DNA of 64,000 nucleotides, taken from the NCBI GenBank assembly GCA_030077755.1, contig JAQJZZ010000018.1, positions 744,001-808,000 of the forward strand, in the 5' to 3' direction. The position numbers and the translations under genes were made by a program. The DNA is from Filosporella fistucella (taxonomy: Eukaryota; Ascomycota; Leotiomycetes; Helotiales). Positions 35,603 through 48,640 of the stretch are shown here, piece by piece (positions within the stretch are counted from its first letter, which is position 1; each line of letters starts with the position of its first letter). The notes beneath the pieces are model-generated. The model had not been told where the DNA came from, did no database searches, and was given only the letters and a program-made list of their open reading frames with translations.

Positions 35603-37749
35603 TCATGGATTTCGGGGTTCAATTCATGGTCGAATCCGTAATTCCTTTTTTTTCGCAGTGTAGTTTGGTCGTAAGTAAATTCGCTCGTGAGATCGTCGCG
35701 CTTGCAGGTTGGTGTATCGCAGAGTAGTATGGAGGGGCAGGATAAAAAGCAGGTCTTCTATAATGGGAAATTGTGGGAGATTGCGACAGGATTGGTTCGT
35801 TGGGTCGAGTTGGGCGGGTAAAGGAGCGAGGAAATGCTTCAATTCGCTGAGTTTTGGCTATCACATCAGCTCTTTCTCGGTGACCAGGCTGGAACCCGAG
35901 ATGGGAAAAGCAGATGCAGTGGGGGAGAGATTGCGGGAAATGGTGAAATATTTCGTGTAGATGAGCAGCCGTCGGTATAGACAGATTTGACAAGAGAGGG
36001 GAAGCCGGTCGGGATATTTCAAAGTCGCGTTCAATTCAGGAGGGTTTTCGAATGTTGGATGAGGAGGGGTGGTGGTGGAGGGGATTAGTCGTATGTGGTG
36101 TCTGATGAGAGGTTTGAGTGTTTCAATAGCGACGACAATTCTGACTCGCAGGCGGGAAAGGCAGACAGCCCGACGAGAAATGACCTTGTCCTGGCTCCGG
36201 GAGTCGATCCAGATACGATAGGAGAGGTAAAGAACGGCAACAGATATGAGCACAGAACTCTTTGGATTTGATGTTCAGGACGCACAGGATGGTGGTGCAC
36301 AGATCGGAAGTACAGTACAATACAGTACTGCACAGTATGAAGGACCAAAGTATTGAGCAGCGAAGGGGAAAGAATGTGGTTGTCGGTAGTACTGTCACGA
36401 ATCTCCGGTTGGCCTGCCTGCACAGAAGAATATTGGAGGCGGTACTCGTGAATCGTAAGGTTACATGCAGTACGGTGCGGTTCTGCAGTTCGTTTGGACT
36501 GGGCGGGAAGGAACGTTGACGACAGGCAGGCAGATGGATAGATAGATAGAGAGACTCTAATTTCAACGACAATAACGTGTGTACAGGTACATGTACAGGC
36601 ACAGTACCGCACGGAGTTTCGGGCAGGAAATCTTTACAATAGTAAGACTTGAAATTGTACCACCAGATGCCACCAAATACCACGCAACGATGAGCCTGTC
36701 CTATGCTGGTGCGTGGAGTCTGGAATTTAGCTCGACTGTATGCGGATTGGCGCTGTCAACAACGGGACTGAATAGGTGGGGAAGGGGAGTTGGAGCTGGA
36801 GCTGGCCTGGAGCTCGATGGCAACGCGATTATTTGCCCTACGCCGAGCTTGGAACGAAGATCCGAGGTGAGCTGATATAAGTACGGGACGTTGTAATCGC
36901 AAGGAGAGGTAAAATTGTAATGCGACTCTATATAAGATGAGTGCTCTATATAAGATGAATGGTGTTGAGGTGGAAAGGAGGATCAAATTATTGAGATTGA
37001 TGGGAGAGGATTAGGTAGAGGGGTAAAAAAAGTGCCAATGCAGATGCAAGTAGATTGACAAATGTGTACATGGAAGATTAAAGGCAAAGTTGATTAGGAT
37101 TGGTCAAGTCCTAATGCTGAACCTGTAAAGAGCAGAAAACACAAGATATAGTTGGACAAGATAATTATGCAGGTACGGTACAGTGGTCATGCCTTACACA
37201 ATGTCAGTACTTTTCTCATATACAGTCCATAGCGGCCACTCGCAGATGCAGCTGAGTCTTCCAGCTGGCGTGCCCCGAGAGCCATATCCCAACATCCACC
37301 AGCTTTGTTCTTTGATTGACTGATGCTTGATAATCTTTTGTCGTCCACACTCACATTCACATTTGCACTCGCCCTCGCCCTCACTCCAGCTTTCGGGACT
37401 CCCTGATGTCTTGAATATCCAAGCCCATGGCTTCCGGTCTCTCCGTCAATCAAAGATTCAGAGGTGCATCCCAGTATAAGCCATCATCAACCCTATGGAA
37501 AGACCAGTAAGAGGGCTGTGACAAGCCTCGAGGCTATCCTTCCAGGAGCCTCCTTGGGCTTTGGATGAACTGTACCCAATCTAACTGGGACATTCAATCG
37601 TGACAGCTGGGCAAGACACATCGATCTCGACCTCAATCCCTCTATTGCGCTTTGGGTACATACCGGCGTGTACGTACTTCTGGATCAGCTCTGCAGTAAT
37701 CATGGGGAAGCTCTGATGATGTTTATGCGGAGTTGTCATAACGGTCATG
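35603..37749. other. Upstream region of the RasGEF gene, no supported gene
   Basis: Contains many repetitive short tracts, including (gata)n near 36537-36550, gtac-rich strings around 36290-36345 and 36575-36610, and a duplicated ctctatataagatga at about 36926-36958. ORFs (35619-35993, 36085-36683) are composition artefacts. It is probably the promoter and 5' leader of the RasGEF gene. Confidence 0.45.
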
Positions 37750-37871
37750 AATGAAATTTTCAAGCCACCAACTACCTGTTCGCATGTATCCCGGACAATT
37801 CGACAATTTTCACCTCACGATGGGATTAAAATACTTCGGATACATACGAGATGAACCCATGAAAACCATGA

Positions 37872-38202
37872 ACTACCACGAGTTGGCGTGGTCGCAGAAC
37901 TGCGGCCGGCGTTCCAACAGTCTCTTCTTCGAATGAGAAAATTGTGGAGGAGGGTCCATCCATCCATTCTATGTAGGCAAATGTTGGGGTACTTCCTGTC
38001 TTTCCAGACTTCAACCCCTCATTACCAAGTCCTCAGACTCAAGAGGCGTTTGATGCATATGCAAGACAATTTGCCTATATTGCCCGACATGAACTCCACA
38101 TCGTAGACGATCGAAGCTACCAATGGAGACGGATTCGTGTGGATGGCCGTTATGTATACCTCTCGAAAGGGAAGAAATGCAAAAGACATGTGCGTGCCAC
38201 TT
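37872..38202 (+). pseudogene. Possible coding relic (unrecognised)
   Basis: One plus-strand frame reads as coding-like for about 110 codons and is broken by a single TAG at 37971-37973. It includes PDFNPSLPSPQTQEAFDAYA, then FAYIARHELHIVDDRSY, then RRIRVDGRYVYLSKGKKCKR and a stop at 38200-38202. The stop could lie in a very short (36 bp) GTAGGC..TTTCCAG intron, or this may be a decayed gene. No start or upstream exon was found and the family is unknown. The minus-strand ORFs here look like shadows. Confidence 0.3.
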
Positions 38203-38205
38203 AAC

Positions 38206-41200
38206 GGGAATACCTTCTCCGCAATCTGAAAAGGAGCTGGTGTTGCTGACCAAGATGGATACTAGGTTTCTATTCTTACGGCCGGTGAAAGAGCTTTTCT
38301 GTTAAGATGACTGTGCATAAATCCTCAAATATTGGACTGTCCATTCTACTAAAGAGTACGGTTTGCACTACCCAGTAACATCAACTCCATGGTCCAAGCA
38401 TTTCGTTTCATTGTCAATTTTGAAATATCAACATTCCAGGTCCTGTGGGAACACAAACTAACATCACGTGAGTTACGTACCACTCCATGGATTCTCATTA
38501 CGACAGAACGAATTGCAGTTTGAGAAGCGATTTATCAGAACCAATATATTATCTGTCAGCGTCACTTCGTTTATTCGGCCCTGATTAAGGCAAACGAGCA
38601 GGGCAGCGGAAGGGTAAGGGAAAGGGTTGCTCCCGAAATGTGCCTTCTGACTGCTTTTGCATGCTGCATCCGTACCGTTGCATCTGCAAGCCGGCCGAGA
38701 TTTTTTAATCTGACAATCCGCAAGCCGAGATTTCGAATTTCGGACCAGTCATCTTCTTTCACGTTTCTTCCTCTCAAATAAAATCGCACAACGAACAAGA
38801 CATCAATCGCCAATGTCTCTAGGAATGTTTCATATCCTTCTTGAGTTTCATCAAACAAAAAGAACCCCTCTTCGCCCCACCCCACTCTGATCCTTCTTTC
38901 TTATCAATCGCCCCTCCAAAAACAAACTCTCGAAAAACCTCATTTCACATCCTAGTAACGGATAACGGCAGCTGCCCTACACACGTGTTTGTCCTTTAAA
39001 TCACCTCATTCCCGCTTTCTTCTTTCTATCGCAGAAGTTATGATATCCTCGGGTTGCCGTGCGCAACGCGGGATATCGATATTTGTTTGCCAGAACGCTT
39101 TTTGAAAAGTGATATTTCGAAACGATATCGACGGAGCCACTTTCTGGGTATAGTACCAGAAAGGGAAGACCTTTTGAAAAGGAGAAGATAAAGAAACTCT
39201 CCTTGTCTGTCTATTACACTATACCCCTCTCTCTCCTCAATGCGCTTGATTTCATTCAATTATTCAATTAACGTAATGCCATCCCGCCTCTTATCCGATA
39301 TCACAATCCGATCGCTACACCCATGGGAATCATTGCTTAGGACCTGCCGCTTCGGATAGAATATCTGATTAGATTCACCACATTCCTACGGAGTAGATTG
39401 GTAAGGATTACTTTCCACCTTTGTAGACTCCCGTCTTTTTCCCCTCTCTATATCATCTGCCAAAGAGAACAAAATGGGGGTCACTCCAAACGAGGCAGCT
39501 CACGATCCGTACCGAGTATCTGGGACGTGGGGCTTGCATATAAAGAACGATTCTCCGGTTTTGAGGCCTTAATGAACGGCTTGGAACCCGGAAATAGGAG
39601 ACGATTTGTGAGGAGTGGTTTGCTTTTGTGATGTGTCGGTTTAGGTTATCGTGGTTGAGGAAGGAGAGTTTACGTGGGGGTCGTTTGGACTTTGGGAATG
39701 GGAATGGGGGTTTGGGCTTGGTTTTGAGATAGAGGGGGTTTGAGGGGTGTGGTTTTCCTATAGATGATTGGCTTTTTGAAAGAGAGGGCTTCTGTGATTT
39801 TAAAGGGAGTTTATTTGTGTGATGGTTGAAAGTGTAATTTTGGTAATCTAACTTTGTGTGATTTTGTAATTTTTAAACTATATTTACTTTAGCTTACCAG
39901 TTAATATTGTAGTAAGAACTTATGAACAATACTTGTGCTGAAATCAAGTCTTTGAAAGGTGAAACTTTTTTATTGATATAGATATAACCAATACTATATC
40001 ACTTATAAACCATTCTACTTCTCAATAGCTTCAATTACTTCTTCTTTTCCTTTCACCGCCATCTCAATCCTCAATCCTTATCCTGCCTCCCAGGTCTCCC
40101 TTTCATCGTTCCTCCCATTCATTCATTCTCCTTCTATCTCTCTCTTCCAATCGCATCTTTTCCAAATCCAAAGCTATCCTCCCTCTCAAGTGGATCTCTT
40201 CTACACCTTGCCACATCATCAAAATTCTGCCTTCACTAAGAATTCTTCACCGACATCACTTCCACGCGAGGATAAACACATCAAGACCCCTCACCCTCAC
40301 CGCCGCTTCAAAAGCAGCGGCGGATACAAGAGATGAACCATGTTCTCCGTACCGTCCCGAAGGTAAGGCCCGCTGTTAGGGATGAGAGTGCCGGGGGAAG
40401 GAGGAGATGGGCGGTGGAGTTCATTTCGGGATTTGGGAGGGCATGGTGAGATGTGGGAATAGTTTGGTTACATTGGATTATTTAGAAATCATGTCGTCAG
40501 ATAAGCGTTTATATTTGAAATTACTTATATCTTCACTCTCATTTCAAGTATCCAAGTACCTAGGTAGTCTCCAAATCCTGTATCTCATATCTTATATCCT
40601 CTTAATTATTCCTTACCGACATCAACTATACATCCAATATCATACAAGATACACTAAACCAATTCTCTATCATCCACTTCCTCTATTATATTTTCAACCT
40701 AGCCTTCCCAGGGGCCCGGGGCTCGCGGAACTATCTCCCCTCCACTTCTTTCTTCGTTCTCTTCTCCGGTATCCACTCATCCCCTGTCCATAACCAAAAC
40801 TCAGCTCTAAGCGACCCAGAAATCTGTTTCTTGGTACGGTTGACATGGGTTATAAACGGAGGATAGAATGATTGGAGATGGTTTTGTCCGGGAGTGAGGC
40901 GGATGAAGAAGACTAGATTTTGAGAAATGGAAGTGGGAGATGGGGGATTTGAAAGATTTACCAGATGCAGGAGAATAAAATTCTAAAAAGATATTGAGAA
41001 ATAGAGATTATGCACTATACACTGCTTGCATAAAACTCCGTTATGCTACGATGGTACAAATCTCAAAAAGGGGTAATTAACTTCATCCTCACACCGGCTC
41101 AGACAAAAAACAAGGGTAGGGTAAAAAGAGGAGGGGTGGCTTCCGAAGCGATAGAAGCATATTGCAGGCTTCTATGAGGGGCAAGCGCAAGGCATGAGGC

Positions 41201-44200
41201 AAGGTAAGGCGGACGAGGGAGGGAGGGCAATTGGATTTATATTTGGATTTGGATGTGCCGGAAGACAAGACGGAAAAGTGGAATGGGGGATTAGATAGGA
41301 AGGTTCCTGAAAGTCTGGTTTGGGTAGTTATGTGTTTGGGTAGAAAGGGAGAGAGTCTGGAGGCATTTGGTTTTGGAATTGGGATGTAAATATAATATAT
41401 TAAAAACTTAATCTTTTTATTTCTTCTCCCCCTTCCTTTTCACCTCTTGCAATTACTTCACCTCACCTTCACCGCACACAATACTAGTATCATCATCATC
41501 ATCATCATCCTCCGTCCCGTCCCACTCCCTCCCATTCCGAGCGAGCGAAGAGAAAACGACTAGCTTCCGGGGAAGCACTCCCTAGTCCACAATCCCTAGC
41601 TTATGAAGCGGGTCCTCGTACCTGGCATTCGTGTCCCTGTTAGACTGGGACGTACTAAGTAACCGTTATGAGTATAGCTATGTCACGGGAGAGCTGGCGT
41701 GATGATGGTTTGAATGAGAGGATTGAGGGGAAAGCGGCGTGGTGATATCTAGTTTTAGGAGATTGAGGAGGGAGATTGATGACGATGATTATGTAAATTA
41801 TTATTTGGGGATAGAAGGGTTTTTCGCGTTCCTGTGTATACGTTATACATATGAAAGGAAGAAGGAACATAAAGTAGCACAAGTGAAATTGTGCGCACCC
41901 AATCCCCTTGTGCCGAATCTGCTTCTCCATTCTGCTTGTGCAGCTCGGGCCACGGGTAACGATACAGCAAAAGCAGCGAGTCACACTTTCTATTCATTAG
42001 TTGTACGGTACATACACATTTATTTGCACAGCTAGGTAAGGTAAAAAGTACACAGGTACATATAAGCGGTGATAGACGAACTGCATATAATCCTAGATAC
42101 TTGGTATTTCTGTCCCTGGATAAGTTGGATAGGTTCATGCAGTGTATCTGAGCGGTGAGATGGAGGTTGAGATCTGGATTCTTGCTGTGGCTGGTGGGTG
42201 GGAGGAATTGGGGGGGTAGAGGGGTATAGAGGGGTGAGAGAGGGGTATTTTGAGCTTGAATTGTTGAGGGAGGGGAGTGACCGCTATTCTGCGCTTTGGT
42301 GGAGATCGGAGGATGAGAGAGGAGAGTTGAATATATTTTGTGTTTTGCAGGAAGATGTGAAAGAGAAGGGAGGAGTGGGAGAGAGAGGTGTGTGTGAAAA
42401 AAATTAGGATGTGTACCTGCATAGAAAGGTAAATGGTAAATGAAGCGAAAACCATAATCTTCGGTCACCACGATACTCTGATTAAACTCATCTCCTCCAT
42501 GCAATCCGAAGATCAAGAACTCCAAATTCAAATTTTAGATCTCTTTCTCGGCCCATGCCGACTTTTAATCACGGCCTCGCCGTCCTCAACACATAGAAAA
42601 CCAACGTCGTGGCAAAGGAAAGAGGCGCAAGCACGGTGAATTCCAACAGACCTTTGAAAAGAAAATATTACATGAAAATATGTCTCGAGTTTCTTTTGAT
42701 AACCGCATCACCTCGCTCTTCTATCACAAATGATGACAGGAAACGGGGTTTATACGCAAGAGGCTTATTCTTTTTTGAAAAACGCTTTTCGCTACTTAGA
42801 ATATGCTTTTTGTGGCAATATTCATAGATAGGTACTGTACAGGTTCAACAAGGGGGAATGAAAGTCTAGATCTTGGTTTTATGTACGGGTCGTTGATGTT
42901 TTGTGCGAATCGATGATGAGAGCTTGAAAAGGAAGATGGAAATCACGGGTATTGGTTCTGAAAGAGAGACATTTGCCATCAATTAGAATCAAACGTGGAT
43001 AGGCATCCAGGTACCACGTACCCCTCCTCCCTCTCCTTTCTTTGCCTTATTCGCCTCGTGGGAGGTTCCTATTTTATTGGGTTTGGTTTGCCCCCAATAC
43101 TCGGGACTGGAAGTGGGATGTCTGGATGACTGGATGGATTCGTGGGGTATGTTAGGCCTTGGGACCAATTGACCCTTCTACCTTTGGCAGGTGAGCTGGT
43201 GACCGTCAGCTTGCCTCGGAGGAAGAGTGTTAGTGTTGTTGCGTTGGCATGTACAGCCTCACTTTTTCTATGGTTAAGGATGAGTGAAGAATTTTGATGC
43301 CTAGGCTATGGAGGATATATAATTTGCTATTGGATATTGCAGGTATCGTGTCTGCGCTTACTCCGTACACTGCTATTCTAGGCTCTATTGATATTGTCTG
43401 TGGTCAGAAAACAAGAACGTAGGTGAAGCTACCTAGTTTATTAACACGAAATGCGATATCGAACTGTTCATCCCTTAGATATTACTAGGGGCCCATCAAA
43501 TAGCTTATTATAATCCACCAAAGTGGGCTGTTCTTAAGATATCTTTCGTTTCAAAAAATTGTAAAATTGGTTTCGCATTGTGCTACAAATTAAAGAATTA
43601 AACCTGGATACACCTTGAACAAGTACCTGAATATAAATACATTTATCCTCGGTTCCAAGACCAGCCCAGAGGCGCACGCGAGGGGTATTCACGCTCACTC
43701 TCGCGCTCAACCCCTCTTCTTCACGTAGAAACGCGTTGATCGGATGGTGTATGGATATACTTACACGACTCAGTCTCGCACGTAAGAGGGAGTGTAAGGC
43801 GAGTCAATGGTGAGGGTCCGTGATAATGAAGGGGGTGTAAGACTTTTGACCAGATATCCCACTTTGGACCCCACTATGAATCTGGGATTGTATGATGTTC
43901 TCTTGTTGAGTTTCTTCGATGCCCTTTGATTTCTTACTCACTTACTCACTTACACCGCATCGCTGCATCACAGCATCAAATCCATGGATTACGGAATAAA
44001 CCTTGTACTGCTGATATACGTGAAGATAATAAGAGCCTAGAATCTCGAGTAGGCAGCTTCGTATCAAAAATCAATTCGTGACCAGAGAATAGAAAGTAAG
44101 TGGACTCTGTACACGCCTTCAATGCTCCATAGCCATAGAAATAGCATCCAGTCACTGAATGTGAAGCTCCCTGACGCAACGTACAGTAGTGCACGGAAGA

Positions 44201-45106
44201 GCCGGCGCTGTGTTTAGTGTAGTCCCAGCGCATTGCAGAAGCACAGCAGAATCTCAGTTCAGCTCGTGCTTTTAACACTAAAAATTGCATCTGCGAACGA
44301 GTCTCATACTTGGATATGCACACACTCACTTACTGCCTGCGCAGTGTATCATTCAAGCTCTCATAGATTCGACCCGACTCGGATGGAATCGAATCGAATT
44401 AATTCATTTTATTCTTTTCATCTCATTTCAATCTTCGCACCATCAAAAACCAAAATATCTTTTTTTTCTTTCATGCCGCCTTAACGGGGAGGGCCCGGAG
44501 GCGGGTCTTTGAGCTTGTCCAAGCCCCGCCATCTCCTTTTCCAGAGTGCGTGGTGGGCTTGTCGCTGGTGGTGATGGTGGTGCAGTAGCGGGAGATGATT
44601 GACCTGGGTGTCTGGGACAAGAAGAGGGAGAGGGGAGGGGACGGAGAGATACTTTGAGAGACGACTAGGATGGGTGGTTTGGGAGGTACTGGACAGGGGG
44701 AGGGGGGAAGGGGAGGGGGATGTTGATAATGTCTAGGGTGTCCTCCGACCTGGAAGAGCTTCCGGGCCCACATGGAGTTGGAAGTGGAAGTGGAAGTGGA
44801 GCTTTGGACCGTTCGACCCCCCCTTTTTCAGCAGCTTGATCGTAGTCACGGTCACGGTCATGATCACAGCTGGTTTTGGATGCCCTCTACTCTGGTCTAT
44901 TCTACTCCCATCTTATGTGCATGTGCTCGTGCTCTCTTCTGGCTGTGTTGTCCCTCTGTCCTTTTGTCCCTCACAATGGGGTCTCTCGTTCATCCATCCC
45001 ACCAAACAGCCACAGACACACACACAAATTCACATACACATCAACACACTGCTACGCCTCTCGGTCCCCCCCTCCCCTCTTCTTCCCCTCGCACATACAC
45101 ACACAA
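38206..45106. other. Gene desert upstream of the transcription factor
   Basis: About 7 kb with strong local purine/pyrimidine asymmetry and low complexity: T/C-rich tracts at 40.0-40.3 and 41.4-41.55 kb, G/A-rich tracts at 41.1-41.35, 42.18-42.4 and 44.58-44.73 kb, and (atc)n at 41489-41508. The 104-codon ORF 38571-38885 (minus) has no domain. I see no tRNA or other RNA gene. The region probably holds a long promoter and 5' leader of the gene at 45879. Confidence 0.5.
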
Positions 45107-45207
45107 ACCCAAGCAATAACCCAAGTCATAACCCATTTGACCCAAACCCGACCCAGTCTAACCCGGTCTAACCCAATCTAAACCCATACCAGACCCGTGC
45201 CCAACCC
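45107..45207. repeat. Degenerate ACCC / TAACCC array upstream of the transcription factor
   Basis: Eleven ACCC words occur in about 100 bp, several as TAACCC. Near 45146-45186 they have a roughly 10 bp spacing (gtctaacccg, gtctaaccca, atctaaaccc). The array resembles a scrambled telomere-type (CCCTAA) repeat or a cluster of zinc-finger sites. It lies about 670-770 bp before the start codon at 45879. Function is not shown by the sequence. Confidence 0.6.
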
Positions 45208-45878
45208 ACTTCTGCTTCTGCTTCTGTGGTGCTTCTTTGCAGATGCTACTTCTGCCACAACATCCTTACTGCCACGATCTCGACCTCGACCTCTGCCACA
45301 CACTGCCACTGCCACATCCACGGCCACGGCCACCACGCGAATCCACTCGCACCTCCTCTCCTTCTGCCACTCCCACTCCCACTTCTCATCATCCCTTCCC
45401 TTCCCATCCCATCCCATCCCTCTTTTCCTCCCTCCCTCCCTTCATTCTTTCGTTCCCCTCTCTTTTTTCTCTTCCCATCACCCCTCATTCCCTCTTTCAT
45501 CCATTCGACATTTTCATCGAACATCACATCTAATACAAAGATACATCATCCACCCCTTCATCACCATCATCAACATCTCTGGCGACGTACATTCCGCCCT
45601 CTAATTCTCGCATCCCCAAATCCCCGTCGAACGCGACCGCTCTCGCCGTCGCGAATCTGGCCACTGCCACCCACTATACCACAACACACAAATCGATGAC
45701 CAGCAGATATCAACAAATGAACAATACATCGCAAAGCACTCAAGACACACTTTAAACCTTACGCCCACGCTCGCGCAGCCAGACGATTTCAACCATCGAT
45801 CTGTGAGAAGGAGGAAGGACAAGGACACCCAAGATATCAAGAACCCATCCAGAGACCCGTCACATACCAAACGCCAAA

Positions 45879-48640
45879 ATGCCTGTCGCAAGCATCGTGA
45901 TGCCAAACGCAGGTTCATCATCGACCATGAGGAAATCGTCGCTGGCCCCAGAGAAGAAGTACAAGTGTCAGTTCTGTAATAGAGCTTTCAGCAGGAGTGA
46001 GCACCGTAGCAGACACGAGAGATCACGTAAGTTTATTTTTGGTGTTGCTTCCCTCGTGTATACAAGACCGCATCGCAGCTTGCAGCCAGCTTCCCCTCTT
46101 CTCGGGTCGCGTGCAGGAGGGACACACAACCCGCAGATGTTTTCCATCCCAGCATTGATGATCGCGATAAATGATGTTCGTTGTACAAGTCGTCGATAAT
46201 TTGGTGTTCCATTACCACCACAACTATCTGCGTTTGCATCAATTTCATCGTCGCAATCATCGTACCTCCCAACCCCCTCCTTTTCATCCGAATGTTTCCT
46301 ACCCCTCACGACACCACCCTTCTTCTATACCCAGAATGCTAACTCGACTTCGCAGATACCAAGGAGCGTCCTTTCAAATGCCTGAAGTGTAGAAGTACCT
46401 TTGTGCGACGCGATTTATTGCTCCGACACGACCGAACTGTGCATGCCAAAGATGGAGGAATCCCTCTCCACAGCGACGTGAAGCGAAGAGCTGGGCCAAA
46501 GCCAAGTTCGATGACAGGATCTTCAAAGTCTGCCATCGCCATTGATACATCGGCTCTCGAGCAAATTGAGGCCAGCAGCGATGGAATGGTTGATCTGGAG
46601 ACTGCGGCAATGTTGATGACTGATCTACACCACAAAGCAACTGCGGCAATGCGAAATGCAGGTGTGGAACCATATGAGAATAGACCTGGAATGGCTTTCT
46701 CAAATGGTTCTTCCCTCATCTCGCACCCTCTTGTACCTTGGGGGTTTATGCCACAGTCTGTGACAGAGCCAAAATCTCATTCCATCACTTCAAATGCTTC
46801 TGGTTCTCAAGAGTCGCAAACATCCTTCACAAGCACCAGCACAATGCAGCCTCATCCAAATCAATTGCCACCCATCAGCAAGATGGCAGCAAGCTACAAT
46901 GGTCTTGTGCCCGCACTACAATCGATGATCAACTCGTTGCCACCTTCAGGAACTTGCACGCCAAGTCTATCCTCGCCTGTCCAATCTCGTAGCGAGCAGT
47001 CACCAAAAGCTCCTCAAGTTTTGAATGATGATGACCGTAATATCATCCTAGACAACATCCGGAACAGTGATAGCGAACGAGCAATTCCAGAGAGCTTCCG
47101 TCTCCCTCCTTTGACATCTTTGAACAGATACTTGTCAACCTACTTCGGTCTGTTCCATCATCATTTGCCGTTCTTGCATCCTGCATCATTCAAGCCAACT
47201 CAGGCCTCGCCATCACTTCTGTTGGCAGTTCTGTCAATCGGTGCATTGTACGCTTTTGATCAAGATCAAGCTTATGTTCTGCACATTGGATCCAAGGTCC
47301 TCGTCAATCAGTTCCTGCAAAACAAGGAGAATTTCAGCTCCCGAAAGTGTCCTCTGTGGACCATGCAGAGCTCCTTGTTGAATATGATCTTCGCAAGCTG
47401 GAGTGGTGATCCAAAAGGCCTCGAATGGGCTTGTTCTATCAAGAGTCTTCTCGCCAACATGGTTGCTGGTAATCGTTACGAATTCAAGCTGCGTACGGAG
47501 GCTCGTGAAGGTGCTCATCCTACTCGGGCTGAGTGGGTCGAAGACGAAGGATGCAGACGTACTTACTATGCTGTCTACATCTTCTTCGGTTTGTTGACTT
47601 TGACCTATAATCATACTCCTGCAATCAGTTTCAACGAGTTTGAGGATCTGTCACTTCCATCGACCGAAGCAATGTGGAATCTCAAGGACATTGATGAAGC
47701 AGCTTGGCCAGAACTTCTCAAAGCATCGCAAGCTCCTTCATTCATGGAAGCTCATGACAATCTTTTCCAAGGAGAATCATTGCGCTACAGTGCATTTGCT
47801 ACTCGCACAATGATCAACGCCCTCTTCTTGGAAGTTTGGTATCACAAGCGTAGTCCGGAAGCATTGCAAGATGTTGTAACTGAATACAAGCTTCGACTAG
47901 CATTGGAAACATGGGAGAAGTCATTGGAACTTTGTGAGCCTGAGATGGTTGTCGTTCCTCTCAGCGCCCCTCACAAAGGCCATCCTTTGATCTTCAACGC
48001 AATGGCTATGTTCCGTAATGCTAGAGCTCGTCTTCATGTCGATCTCAAAGCAATCCAAGAGGCATTGAGATATCATGATTCATTTGAGGTTGCCGCTGCA
48101 ATGTCAAATGCCAGAGATAAGGTCAAGAGATCAGATGAGTTGATCAAGGTCATCGAAGAATGTTACAATTGCATTGAGACTGCAGCTCTCCAAGGCATTC
48201 GATGGGTCGCTCGTACTTCCGCCACCAACTGGAGCGTCGAACATCCACTATGTGGTCTCGATCTCATGGTCATCCTCAGTCTATGGCTCTATCGTCTGGA
48301 ACATGATGAAGAACCCGCAACTGAGAAGGAAATTGAAATGTACAACAAGATTCGTCTTCTATTTGATGATGATTCTGTTGAGATCTATGGAAACAAACTC
48401 AGCTCTACCGTGGCCCGTCTCTGGGGCAGTATGCTTGACGAAGTTGTCGTCTGGGGGTAAGTTTTTCCAATTCTTCATTCGAACCAAACTAACATATCTA
48501 GTATCACAAAATTGATGGGCGATTCATTCCGCAATCTCTCCCAAAGTCTCGTCGGTTACGAAGATGACATGGAAATGTCTGACGTCTCCACACCATCGAT
48601 GATATCCCAAGCAGACGACAACGACGATAGCTTGTACTAA
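45879..48640 (+). CDS. C2H2 zinc-finger plus fungal-specific domain transcription factor, three exons
   Basis: Exon 1 is 45879-46026, intron 1 is 46027-46355 (329 bp, TGCTAAC branch), exon 2 is 46356-48456, intron 2 is 48457-48501 (45 bp, ACTAAC branch), and exon 3 is 48502-48640. The product has 795 residues. Two C2H2 fingers lie at residues 28-79: C30, C33, H46, H50 (YKCQFCNRAFSRSEHRSRH), then C58, C61, H74, H79 (FKCLKCRSTFVRRDLLLRH). Intron 1 splits the first finger's last His codon. The fingers resemble Adr1/AmdX/Klf1-type pairs, which bind GGAG or CCCC-like sites. A Ser/Pro-rich linker follows. Then comes the fungal-specific factor domain (about 220-560: LNRYLSTYFGLFHHHLPFLH, LSIGALYAF, WSGDPKGLEWA). 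The tail is acidic (DDNDDSLY). It is a nuclear regulator with unknown targets. Confidence 0.92.

Noticed and set aside
36085..36683. Overlapping 175-186 codon minus ORFs upstream of the RasGEF gene
   Set aside because: Two frames open together over a repetitive gtac/cys-coding tract, no domain. More likely promoter DNA.
38571..38885. 104-codon minus-strand ORF
   Set aside because: Reasonable composition but no recognised motif, no neighbours and no intron signals. Not strong enough to list as a gene.
41755..42531. 258-codon minus-strand ORF
   Set aside because: Overlaps another minus ORF in a different frame, low-complexity composition, no ATG-supported domain. Interpreted as a purine/pyrimidine tract artefact.
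45197..45699. Long plus-strand ORFs (135-157 codons) rich in Pro, Ser, Thr and His
   Set aside because: Open only because the DNA is a CT-rich low-complexity tract. They overlap in all frames and lie in the leader of the transcription factor gene.
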